A stretch of DNA of 56,055 nucleotides from an uncultured Prevotellaceae bacterium (GTDB lineage Bacteria > Bacteroidota > Bacteroidia > Bacteroidales > Bacteroidaceae), in NCBI GenBank assembly GCA_900318775.1, contig ONLY01000015.1, forward strand, positions 1-56,055. The letters run 5' to 3'. Below are positions 17,529-25,392 of the stretch, piece by piece. The stretch's first letter is position 1. Every line of letters begins with the position of its first letter. The translations under genes and the position numbers were made by a program. The notes below the pieces were generated by a model, which was given only the letters and a program-made list of their open reading frames with translations, had not been told where the DNA came from and ran no database searches.

Positions 17529-17717
17529 TCAATCTTCCTTACTCGAAAAATCTTGATATAGGGCAACTGGGCCAAGATGCCACATTTTAGAATCTTCTTG
17601 TTCCAATCGCAGATAGGTATTGGAAGCATAGATGCTTTTAATCGCATCAACCAGATTTACATGATTGTGCTTCTGTATCAAAACCGCCAACCGACTCACT
17701 TTAGAAGGTGGCAACAA
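17529..17717 (-). pseudogene. Small open frame without a clear start, possibly a remnant
   Basis: About 62 residues from a TTG (LPPSKVSRLAVLIQKHN through WHLGPVALYQDFSSKED). The protein-like composition and Trp-His-Leu-Gly-Pro-Val-Ala core look like a real domain, but the frame has no ATG: a stop (TAG 17748-17750) lies 10 codons upstream of the first TTG. It may use TTG, or be the 3' part of a damaged gene. No family was assigned. It lies beside a tatC relic, which supports a broken region. Confidence 0.35.
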
Positions 17718-17792
17718 GTACAGATTTTGCTGATTTATTTTTTTAGACTAAGCCAAAGATGTCAAAAAAAGTACATTCTTTCCTCAAATGTA

Positions 17793-17933
17793 TCATGAGG
17801 GAATCATCGACTCCACCCACTTCACCACCCGTATGCTCACCTCATAGAGCAGATAGAGCGGTAGGGTGACAAGCACCAAGGTCATGATGTCGGGCGGTGT
17901 GATGATAGCAGCCACCAACATGATGAGACCGTA
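17793..17933 (-). pseudogene. tatC: 3' relic of tatC (twin-arginine translocase subunit)
   Basis: 46 codons ending in TGA (17793-17795) read YGLIMLVAAIITPPDIMT, then a hydrophobic stretch ending LYLLYEVSI and VVKWVESMIPS. This is the last membrane part of TatC, including the conserved ITPPD motif. Immediately upstream in frame is a TAA (17934-17936), so only about the last fifth of the gene is present and it cannot be expressed as TatC. The unrelated LysM gene begins 29 bp further on. This is direct evidence of a rearrangement breakpoint at about 17934-17962. Confidence 0.75.
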
Positions 17934-17962
17934 TTATCGGCAGCACACAATCTCTGGAACCA

Positions 17963-18847
17963 TTATCTATACCCAGTACCCCCACATGATGAACATGAAC
18001 CATCAGAACAATTGGGACACTCAGCCTCTCTTGCTATCCCATAAGAATTGTCAAAATAGTGTCCTTTTCCATTACATGTTTTGCATTTACCACTTCCAAG
18101 ACACTGACGACAACGTTTTCCCGATTGGCTGTTGGTCACACCTCCTCCACTAGTTCCTGTTTCATCGCTTGCAGAGACGGAAGACGAAGAACCCACTCGT
18201 GAAGAGCCTGCGCCACTCCCTCCCTTTTGTGTTTTAGATTGTACATAAGCATTTGCGGCAACAGCAACCGTTGCAGCAAGACCTGCACCCAACTCACTCC
18301 ACATAGCCCGACGTTCCTCCAACTGCATTTCCCTTTTTTCTTGTGCATCAGCAAGTAGATTCTCCACCGTATCCTTTGCCATATAAAGAGAACTATCATC
18401 TATCTGAAGGGCCAAACGTAATTCCTTGATTGCCTTTTTCCAACTATTGTTTTTATAATGACAGCGTCCTATACAATAATGTAAATAGGCTATCTCACCC
18501 TGAGTTGATAGTCCTTCTTCGTATATTTTCCGTGCAGATGAACACTTTCCTCTGTTTTCTTCCTCCGTTCCTTCCAACAAATACTTTCGTATTTTGTCTA
18601 ACAATATATATGCTTCCGTTTTCTCTTGTGAATAAAGGATAGGTATATTGAGTTTTTGCCCAACATAAAAATGATTTGCAAACACATTTGCTGCCAGCAA
18701 ATCCTCTACAGAAATGCCATACCTCGCAGCAACGTGTTCAAGACTTTCTCCACGCTGCACCTCGTGCACACGAATCTCCACTTCCTGTGCCATGCACACG
18801 AAAGAGATGGGGAGTAATAGTAAAAAGCATAAAAGTTTTTTCATCAT
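17963..18847 (-). CDS. Secreted LysM, TPR and CxxCxGxG zinc-knuckle protein
   Basis: 294 residues. Signal peptide (LLCFLLLLPISFVCMAQ), then a complete LysM domain (about 27-70, HEVQRGESLEHVAARYG through YVGQKLNIP), probably peptidoglycan-binding. Helical TPR-like repeats (about 85-160) follow, then a low-complexity Gly/Ser linker (about 205-240). The C-terminus has DnaJ-type cysteine knuckles (CRQCLGSGKCKTCNGKG and CSSCGGTG). The 5' end of the gene and its leader are repeated in two neighbouring genes. The function is unknown; the domains suggest a periplasmic or surface scaffold. Confidence 0.8.
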   Translation of the reverse strand: MMKKLLCFLLLLPISFVCMAQEVEIRVHEVQRGESLEHVAARYGISVEDLLAANVFANHFYVGQKLNIPILYSQEKTEAYILLDKIRKYLLEGTEEENRGKCSSARKIYEEGLSTQGEIAYLHYCIGRCHYKNNSWKKAIKELRLALQIDDSSLYMAKDTVENLLADAQEKREMQLEERRAMWSELGAGLAATVAVAANAYVQSKTQKGGSGAGSSRVGSSSSVSASDETGTSGGGVTNSQSGKRCRQCLGSGKCKTCNGKGHYFDNSYGIAREAECPNCSDGSCSSCGGTGYR

Positions 18848-18893
18848 CAGAACATTTCGAATTTTTTATTTACTTTCAATATCCATTCATGCC
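18729..18893. repeat. Copy 1 of a shared 5' gene module
   Basis: This segment covers the leader, signal peptide and first half of the LysM of the gene starting at 18847. It is nearly identical to 22704-22867, including non-coding leader sequence, and its coding part recurs at 20123-20200. Confidence 0.85.
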
Positions 18894-18951
18894 TCAATGT
18901 ATATTCTTACATGCTGAGATATTATCTCACAATGCGACTAAAAGTTCCATC

Positions 18952-20241
18952 CTATTTCCACAACGAAATTTCCTTCCCATACAGCAATTGCTTTGCCGTA
19001 TCTATCATATGCTCTGGTACTTCGGAAATCTCCGATGCAAAAGCAATTTTCCGCAACCCCCGTTCCGTCAAACGTGGCCCAGAACCTAAACGATTAGCCG
19101 CACAAAGTTCCTCATACAAATCCCAGCGGCGCCTTTTTTCCTCTTGAGAAGACATGATTTCAATTCTTCCGTCCCAGTACTCTCGTGATTTGGTCATAGC
19201 CTCTTTATGGGCAAGTTTCTGGCCTTGCTTTTCTGCTTCATTCTGAAATTCTTTAGCCTTCGCTTTTATCAGTAAGCGAAATATTTTCTTAGTAACTAAC
19301 CTTTTCTCACTGCTTTTCAGTTCTTCTTTTATTTGGGATTCTCTTGCTTTCCCTTTCTCTGCAAGCATTTTGGCGAATGAACGTGTTGTGAATCTATCGA
19401 GCAACGAACCTTGTTCTTGAGATCGAATCCATATTACATATTTGTCTTGGAGTTTGATGGCTATACGGTCTTGAGAGAACCACGTGATCTCCTTGGTTTG
19501 CGAACCCATCCCAAAAGTATTTTTGTCTTTGATAGTGATTGGTATAATCATTCCTATTCCGTCCTCCAACGTGATTAGGTGTGACTGTGTTACAATGCAA
19601 TAGGAGTTTCTGTTTATTGTTTCCTCCCACTCTCCATTTAGAAGTCCCCATTCTTTTCCTTTTTGTAAATCGTCTGTAGTCCCAACTGGCATCCATGTAC
19701 CAATAAATGGATTCGATTTATCTTTCAGACTTTGTACCATAATTGCATCAAACAATATTTTCCCCCAATATGAAAACTGACCAGATTCATAGTTCTCCTC
19801 CATCCACTTTCCTTTGCCTGGTTGAAGAGGGTCTTTAAGTGAATCCCAATATCTCAATGTGAAATGTTGAGCGTTGCTATTGTAGATGTGGGTGGCACGT
19901 GTATCACCCAGCCCCTGCTTGGTTCCTGTATAGTTATATATAGTTTTTCCATCTATACAATCAAATACAAAATTATTTCCTTCACTCCTCAAAGTAAGTG
20001 TAACACTGTCCGTACAAATCTTGTATAAATCCAAAGATGTTTTAACTTTCTTTCTTGTAGGACTCCCTACACTCATGAGTTTGTACACTCCACGTGGATT
20101 CATCGAAAGGCTGTCCTGCTCTGCACCGTGTTCAAGACTTTCTCCACGCTGCACCTCGTGCACACGAATCTCCACTTCCTGTGCCATGCACACGAAAGAG
20201 GCTTCGAATAATAGCCACAAACAAAAGAAGTTTTTCATCAT
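18952..20241 (-). CDS. Exported lipocalin-like protein with a truncated LysM start
   Basis: 429 residues. Signal peptide, then EVEIRVHEVQRGESLEHG, which is the first half of a LysM that breaks off and runs into AEQDSLSMNPRGVYKLM. The following 230 residues form two beta-rich segments that I read as lipocalin-like (YKICTDSVTLTLRSEG; NPFIGTWMPVGTTDDL). They are clearly paralogous to the protein at 21164-22819. The C-terminal 150 residues are Lys/Glu-rich and helical. The lipocalin assignment is inference; the paralogy and chimeric start are visible. AT-rich relative to the housekeeping genes. Confidence 0.7.
   Translation of the reverse strand: MMKNFFCLWLLFEASFVCMAQEVEIRVHEVQRGESLEHGAEQDSLSMNPRGVYKLMSVGSPTRKKVKTSLDLYKICTDSVTLTLRSEGNNFVFDCIDGKTIYNYTGTKQGLGDTRATHIYNSNAQHFTLRYWDSLKDPLQPGKGKWMEENYESGQFSYWGKILFDAIMVQSLKDKSNPFIGTWMPVGTTDDLQKGKEWGLLNGEWEETINRNSYCIVTQSHLITLEDGIGMIIPITIKDKNTFGMGSQTKEITWFSQDRIAIKLQDKYVIWIRSQEQGSLLDRFTTRSFAKMLAEKGKARESQIKEELKSSEKRLVTKKIFRLLIKAKAKEFQNEAEKQGQKLAHKEAMTKSREYWDGRIEIMSSQEEKRRRWDLYEELCAANRLGSGPRLTERGLRKIAFASEISEVPEHMIDTAKQLLYGKEISLWK
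20090..20200. repeat. Copy 2 of the shared 5' gene module
   Basis: Shares about 110 bp with 22671-22781 (both encode the LysM half fused to AEQDSLSMNPRG) and about 78 bp with copy 1. The signal peptide of this gene is different upstream of SFVCMAQ, so the identity stops inside the coding sequence. Confidence 0.8.
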
Positions 20242-20274
20242 CTTTTTAAGTTAACGAGAAATTTTGGAGCGCTG

Positions 20275-21123
20275 TCATTTTCCAAACTCTTTTTCCCATT
20301 CGAGTAGAGCCTTGTACATGCCAGGCTCATTCTTTTCCATCCATTCAAAAAACTTGTTATTACACATCTTCGCAATATCTTGTTTTTTCTGATCCGATAT
20401 TTTCACTATTTCTTGATACAAATTAGGTTGTTCAGACAGATATTCCACACAGGCTTTCATATCTTGCTCTGATAAATTCTCACAACAAACACGTAAGAAA
20501 AACGCCTTTTCATTTTCCATATAGTACGTTTTCACTTCACGCTTATAACGCGCATAAACTGGCTGTCCCATATCAACCTTCATATCTTTGTCAAATGCTT
20601 TTTGCATGTCCAACATCTTGTAGAACTCCTCGCATAATTGTTTGTAAGAATTGGAACAATCAGGCTCTTCAAAGCCTTGAAACTCATCATGCAGATAAGG
20701 GCGAAGATACTTTTCAAATTCCTGCAAGATTTGTGCTTTATTTTCCGTAAAAGACGCAATATTCTTAATGACAGGCAAATCACTTGTCAACTGTTTCACA
20801 TCTGACAAAGTGATTTTCCCCTGACAGTTCTCAATGAAAATATCCGTTTGGTCATCAACGAATTGGCTTTCGTAATAAGCTTTATTAAGCCTCATTTTCA
20901 CTTCTGGATTATCCTCAAACCACAATAGCACCCACAGATGATCACCGTACCTGCCTTCAAGTTGTGTGCCTGCCATCAAAAGTACAAAACAGGATTTTGT
21001 ATCCTTATTATTCTTTATCAGTTCCTTTACTGCTATGCGATACTCATTCGTATCATTTTGTTGCGCATACGCACTTGCACTCATTCCCATCAAAATGAGA
21101 AATAGAAAAAATTTCACTTTCAT
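20275..21123 (-). CDS. Exported hypothetical protein related to the C-terminus of its neighbour
   Basis: 282 residues from the ATG at 21123 (signal peptide MKVKFFLFLILMGMSASAYA); an ATG five codons upstream would also work. All-helical. A segment beginning DCSNSYKQLCEEFYKML, with CCENLSEQDMKACVEYLSEQ further on, resembles the C-terminus of the next gene upstream (NCSESYRDALQRY; CCAVMTEEDLLTLSAIATSQ). The two thus share a helical domain, once alone and once fused. No family was assigned with confidence; a DUF2059-like fold is possible. Confidence 0.65.
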   Translation of the reverse strand: MKVKFFLFLILMGMSASAYAQQNDTNEYRIAVKELIKNNKDTKSCFVLLMAGTQLEGRYGDHLWVLLWFEDNPEVKMRLNKAYYESQFVDDQTDIFIENCQGKITLSDVKQLTSDLPVIKNIASFTENKAQILQEFEKYLRPYLHDEFQGFEEPDCSNSYKQLCEEFYKMLDMQKAFDKDMKVDMGQPVYARYKREVKTYYMENEKAFFLRVCCENLSEQDMKACVEYLSEQPNLYQEIVKISDQKKQDIAKMCNNKFFEWMEKNEPGMYKALLEWEKEFGK

Positions 21124-21163
21124 TGTAGCCGCTATCATGTTTATCTTACCATTTTTATCATAT

Positions 21164-22819
21164 TTATCGAGAAACTATTTTTGTATGTGTAAAAACGAAA
21201 ACATCAATATTTTGTCGCATTTCCACGACCCACTCATTTTCCGCTTTTTTATCAAATAAGGGACTCATCATATTCGCAAAATCCTTATTTGCATTCGACG
21301 CTTTCACACCCTCTTGCGAAGTTGCTATCGCAGACAAAGTCAGCAAGTCCTCTTCCGTCATGACTGCACAACACTCTTTGTGCAACATCACAGGCAAATT
21401 TTTCTTCATATACTCTGTCAAAACAGGCATATATCGCTTTATTATCTTTTGTTTAGACTTATCCATCCCACTCACTAACACATACATCTTCCGTATCAAC
21501 ACATCTATAATAAAAGTTGCTTCACAATATCTTTGCAAAGCATCCCTGTAGGACTCTGAACAATTCATCATTACATAATCTTTAGGTAGTTCACCAGACA
21601 CCAAAAGTTCATCAAAGACCTTCATCATTTCTTCCTCTATGTTTCCCTTTACTTGCGTCAAATGAACACTTGCCTTTTGTGCCTGTGGCATATTGTACAT
21701 CGTAGTAAGCGTCCGCAAATCATGGTTGTTCAAGATTGTATGACGTTCAAAAGTCTGCACCATATTTCCCAAATATTCTTTTTGCACATATGCAGATGCT
21801 AAGTCTTTCGAAAGATTAGTTCCTATATACAATCCATGCCACTTCTTTGAGCGGATATACTCTGCACATTTCTCTGTCAAAACATTTTTTTCCATAGCAA
21901 CCAGTTCCAACCACTCCCTATTCTGCTGAGCATATCTTGTAAATAGCGCATGATAAAGGAGTTTGGGGCTAACCATATCTTCAATGAGTACTTTTTCCCC
22001 TATAGCACGTGCCCACACGACATACCCCTGCTGCAATGCAATAGCAATAGTATCTGGCGACAGCCAAGTAACCTTACGCATAGACGATCCCATTTGGAGA
22101 GAGTCTTGATTGATGACACGAACTGGTATGATTTGCCCCTTCCTTGCTACTATGTTCAAAAGTTTGGAAGGAGTCAACACACTATAACTTGTAGTCTTTT
22201 TCTGCGGTGCATCCAACAGCCGTTTCACCTCCTCCGCTTCTTGTATATTTTTCACAGTTCCCAAAGAACGCCACACACCTATAAGCGGATTTGACCCATC
22301 CCTATAGTCTGGCGACATGAATGCGTCTATAATAGCCTTTCCTGCTTCAGAGAATTGACCTGCCTCATAATGTTCTACACACCAATCTTTTGTGGGAAAC
22401 AAAGGACGATCCACGTATCCTTCACTCCACCACTTAAAAAAGAAACGTTGGGCATTACTGTCATAGATACGAGGAGCATGAGGCTCATACACATCAGGCT
22501 CTTCACCCGTATAGTCAAAGATTCCATCTCCATTGCGAAGACTAAAGTCAAACTTGTCACCTTCCACATTGAGTGTCAATGTCATACTATCCGTACAAAT
22601 CTTATACTGCTCTTCCATAGCCTTAAAAGTTTCTCCACCTCGACCCACAAAATCAATTAACTTATACACCCCACGTGGATTCATCGAAAGGCTGTCCTGC
22701 TCTGCAACGTGTTCAAGACTTTCTCCACGCTGCACCTCATGCACACGAATCTCCACTTCCTGTGCCATGCACACGAAAGAAATGGGGAGTAAGAGTAAAA
22801 AGCATAAAAGTTTTCTCAT
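21164..22819 (-). CDS. Exported three-part protein: partial LysM, lipocalin-like, helical domain
   Basis: 551 residues. Signal peptide, partial LysM (HEVQRGESLEHVAEQDSL), then the paired lipocalin-like region (about 45-290: YKICTDSMTLTLNVEGDKF; NPLIGVWRSLGTVKNI) shared with the 429-residue neighbour. A C-terminal helical region (about 300-551) resembles the separate protein at 20275-21123. The gene therefore looks like a fusion of modules that also exist separately next door. Location is periplasm or cell surface; function unknown. Confidence 0.7.
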   Translation of the reverse strand: MRKLLCFLLLLPISFVCMAQEVEIRVHEVQRGESLEHVAEQDSLSMNPRGVYKLIDFVGRGGETFKAMEEQYKICTDSMTLTLNVEGDKFDFSLRNGDGIFDYTGEEPDVYEPHAPRIYDSNAQRFFFKWWSEGYVDRPLFPTKDWCVEHYEAGQFSEAGKAIIDAFMSPDYRDGSNPLIGVWRSLGTVKNIQEAEEVKRLLDAPQKKTTSYSVLTPSKLLNIVARKGQIIPVRVINQDSLQMGSSMRKVTWLSPDTIAIALQQGYVVWARAIGEKVLIEDMVSPKLLYHALFTRYAQQNREWLELVAMEKNVLTEKCAEYIRSKKWHGLYIGTNLSKDLASAYVQKEYLGNMVQTFERHTILNNHDLRTLTTMYNMPQAQKASVHLTQVKGNIEEEMMKVFDELLVSGELPKDYVMMNCSESYRDALQRYCEATFIIDVLIRKMYVLVSGMDKSKQKIIKRYMPVLTEYMKKNLPVMLHKECCAVMTEEDLLTLSAIATSQEGVKASNANKDFANMMSPLFDKKAENEWVVEMRQNIDVFVFTHTKIVSR

Positions 22820-22867
22820 AATCAGAACATTTTGATTTTTTATTCATTTTCAATATTTATTCATGCC
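22704..22867. repeat. Copy 3 of the shared 5' gene module
   Basis: Near-identical to 18729-18893 across the leader (AGAACATTT and TTCATGCC blocks), signal peptide and partial LysM. Identity with copy 2 extends further into the gene (to 22671). Confidence 0.85.
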
Positions 22868-22946
22868 ACTATATTAACTCTTATTTATTAAACAAATAAT
22901 TCACAAAAGAGTCCACATGTTTTTTCCAAACGGCACTTTTCTCCCA

Positions 22947-23513
22947 TCATTCCATCCGCTTATACACGGATCCATTCGTCACCATCTCCTTTGCTGTAAA
23001 TGACAGAATCTTTTCCTTACCTGCTTTCGTCATCTTTTGGGCTTCTTTCAGGAACGCTTCTTCCATCATGGACTTCATCATGAGAAGAAAAACTTTGTCT
23101 TGATCAGAATTTTCATGCTCGGCAACGATACGTATAGGAGTAATCTCTGTTTCTTTCATCTTCTGAACCAGCACATTTCCCTTCTTAATAGACCAATTGC
23201 CTTGAAAAGTCATGCTGAAATCCATCTTTAGATGATTTTTGTATTCAGGCATATCAAGGATTAAATCCATATCAAGGTCTAGCCTGCACACCACTACGCC
23301 ATTAGGCTGATAGGTGAATACACCTTTAGCTTTTCCATTTGTGTCCATTCCAGGTTCTTTTGCACTAGGCATTTCGTCTTCCACGTACCAATTTCCTAAC
23401 AACTCTGACTCTTCTACCTGCACTTGAGCAACACAGGAGAGACTCAAAAGGCACATCAGTACCAAAAATAACACACGGAAAGTTCTCGTTTCGTTCTGAA
23501 ATTTAGTTTTCAT
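22947..23513 (-). CDS. Exported lipocalin-like hypothetical protein
   Basis: 188 residues from the ATG at 23513, followed by a charged stretch and signal sequence (VLFLVLMCLLSLSCVAQ); LSC could also be a lipobox. The mature part opens ELLGNWYVEDEM, has repeated beta strands and ends TNGSVYKRME, a layout like small lipocalin-like proteins of Bacteroidales. A longer frame upstream to 23690 is only a shadow of the beta-barrel relic and is rejected as coding. Function unknown. Confidence 0.65.
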   Translation of the reverse strand: MKTKFQNETRTFRVLFLVLMCLLSLSCVAQVQVEESELLGNWYVEDEMPSAKEPGMDTNGKAKGVFTYQPNGVVVCRLDLDMDLILDMPEYKNHLKMDFSMTFQGNWSIKKGNVLVQKMKETEITPIRIVAEHENSDQDKVFLLMMKSMMEEAFLKEAQKMTKAGKEKILSFTAKEMVTNGSVYKRME

Positions 23514-23562
23514 AGGTAATTGGGGGTTTGTAATGTTAATCTTTCTATTTTTCAACAAGGTG

Positions 23563-23712
23563 TTAAAAGCCATATGACAATCCTGTAGACCTGTTATCCT
23601 CCCTTGCCTCCTTGAATCGTATGGTAAGGCCAAAGTCGTATTCGGCATATTGTCCCTTGGAGAACATGAACGAGAGACATACATGAACACCTACCACCAC
23701 AGAATTATAGCC
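23563..23712 (-). pseudogene. 3' relic of an outer-membrane beta-barrel gene
   Basis: On the minus strand codons read GYNSVVVGVHVCLSFMFSKG, then QYAEYDFGLTIRFKEARE and a terminal SYGF followed by TAA. This matches the ends of the three intact barrel proteins beside it (for example GLYAEYGFGFNTRFKG and NYWTVGLALNF). Nothing upstream supports the rest of a gene: the frame runs back into the stop of the intact barrel gene at 23761. It is therefore a decayed or partially duplicated copy. Confidence 0.75.
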
Positions 23713-23760
23713 TTTCAACATGCATTCTACAAATAATTGTACTATGCTCCGTTTTTCCGA

Positions 23761-24519
23761 CTATATTCCAAGCAATATAGATGCCGCCCAATAATTTTCC
23801 GTCTCATTTCGGAATCTATTGGTGACACCAAAGCCATATTCGCAAGATACACCCACATTGTGCTTCCACATAAAGGATCCCGAGAAGAAAAAGCCTAATC
23901 CGCATTTGTGCATACCTTCAAAATCGGAATATTTGGATGCATCCCCTTTCAATTTTGTTTTACATTCAAAATAGGCACCTAACCCCATAATGAATCCATA
24001 AGAATTGCCAACAGGTACTCGGTAATTCATACTAACAGGTATTCTCAAAGTATGTAGTTGATATTTCTCTCCACCCCGTGTTTTGTAAGTAAACACACTA
24101 TGTTTAGGCGGCAACCATAAATTTAATAGACCAAGAATAGGCATTCCGATTCTTACAAATTCGCGCCCTTCTTGCCAATTAAGATAGAAATCAGTATAAC
24201 ATTCATACTCCCATCCCGAAAATGTTGGTGTTTTTCCGTCATACATTCTAGTATAAGACCCTGCTTTTATTCCGAAAACAGGACGTCGAAAGCCTTTCGA
24301 GTTCGCTAACCATTCGTTATAAGAGACTTTCTTGGGGGCAGAGATTTCATTGTCTTCAGGTGATGTGATTTCCTGAGGTTGCCCATCAACCGATTTTACT
24401 GCTTCCATCAATGTTTCTCCCACGACACCGCGTGGTCCGAAAGCATTCTCTTTTTGTGCATAAATGGAGATATTCACCCCTACTAGTAATAAGGCGAATA
24501 AAATTGATTTATTTTTCAT
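23761..24519 (-). CDS. Outer-membrane beta-barrel protein, PorT-like
   Basis: 252 residues. Signal peptide (SILFALLLVGVNISIYAQ), a short linker with an acidic and proline region, then alternating beta strands with aromatic girdle residues, ending NYWAASILLGI. CEYGFGVTNRFRNETENYW is the shared C-terminal signature of this local family. Its signal peptide closely resembles that of the gene upstream (ILFALLLVGV in both). Probably an integral outer-membrane protein of unknown function. Confidence 0.75.
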   Translation of the reverse strand: MKNKSILFALLLVGVNISIYAQKENAFGPRGVVGETLMEAVKSVDGQPQEITSPEDNEISAPKKVSYNEWLANSKGFRRPVFGIKAGSYTRMYDGKTPTFSGWEYECYTDFYLNWQEGREFVRIGMPILGLLNLWLPPKHSVFTYKTRGGEKYQLHTLRIPVSMNYRVPVGNSYGFIMGLGAYFECKTKLKGDASKYSDFEGMHKCGLGFFFSGSFMWKHNVGVSCEYGFGVTNRFRNETENYWAASILLGI

Positions 24520-24534
24520 GTTCGATTCTTATTT

Positions 24535-25356
24535 TTAAAAATTCAACGCTAGTCCTACTGTCCAATAGTTTTCTCTCCTTCCCTTGAATCTTGTGTTAAA
24601 GCCAAAACCATATTCGGCATAGAGTCCAATTTTATCACAGACCTCATTACCCATCATGATAGGGAAAAGCACTTCGGCCGAAACATGGGCACCGACTACC
24701 ACAGCATGATAATTCGCCATGTCAAAATTATAATAATCATATACAGCATGCTTGTTTTTCCCTGTCATTACCCAATCAAGATAAGGTCCAGCACCTATTG
24801 AAGTTTGGATTGGGAAAAAGTGAATAGTCCTAGGCCTTGCATCACTTTTTTTCAACTCTTTTATATATTCTTTTTTGTCATCTTCATCAAAGAAATTTAG
24901 AGAGAATTCTGGATCAATTTCTCTCATCTGTGTTATATGAGCATTCAACATTCTTTCTTTCCTCCTTATTTTTCTTGTATAATAATAAGGGAAATTCCAT
25001 AAATAGTTCAAACTGACAGGAACGTGTATGCTATGCATCTCCGCATTCACCATATTCGTCCTCCTTGAGGCCATGGAATAACCGCATAAAAGTTTGAGGA
25101 AGAATTGGTTTTGTATCAATCCTCCTTCTGCGTCAACAGGCTCCTTAAAAAGATAATTAGCACCCAAGGCCACATTTAGGCCAAAACCATTTAAGTCAGG
25201 AGCGTTTGTATAGATATGATTCATATAACCAACACGCCCCGTCACCTCCCAATGCGATGCTTTCGTGAATTCATTTTCCATAGTAGGCTGAGAAAAAACA
25301 TTCACTTTCACACCTACAAGTAATAAGGCAAATAAAATAGTTTTCCTTGTTTTCAT
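24535..25356 (-). CDS. Outer-membrane beta-barrel protein, PorT-like
   Basis: 273 residues. Signal peptide (TILFALLLVGVKVNVFSQ), then a barrel with motifs shared with the next gene upstream: GRVGYMNHIYTNAPDLNGFG; EMHSIHVPVSLNYLW; GLYAEYGFGFNTRFKGRREN. A charged insertion (about 115-160, KKEYIKELKKSDARP) probably forms a periplasmic or surface loop. It lies 15 bp from the downstream barrel gene and is part of a local duplication series. Confidence 0.75.
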   Translation of the reverse strand: MKTRKTILFALLLVGVKVNVFSQPTMENEFTKASHWEVTGRVGYMNHIYTNAPDLNGFGLNVALGANYLFKEPVDAEGGLIQNQFFLKLLCGYSMASRRTNMVNAEMHSIHVPVSLNYLWNFPYYYTRKIRRKERMLNAHITQMREIDPEFSLNFFDEDDKKEYIKELKKSDARPRTIHFFPIQTSIGAGPYLDWVMTGKNKHAVYDYYNFDMANYHAVVVGAHVSAEVLFPIMMGNEVCDKIGLYAEYGFGFNTRFKGRRENYWTVGLALNF

Positions 25357-25392
25357 ATTACAATCTCATTTTCTATTATTTTAGATGTCACA

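Noticed and set aside
23514-23690. N-terminal extension of the lipocalin-like gene
   Set aside because: The extension covers a beta-barrel relic in another frame and lacks an export signal, while the ATG at 23513 is followed by one.
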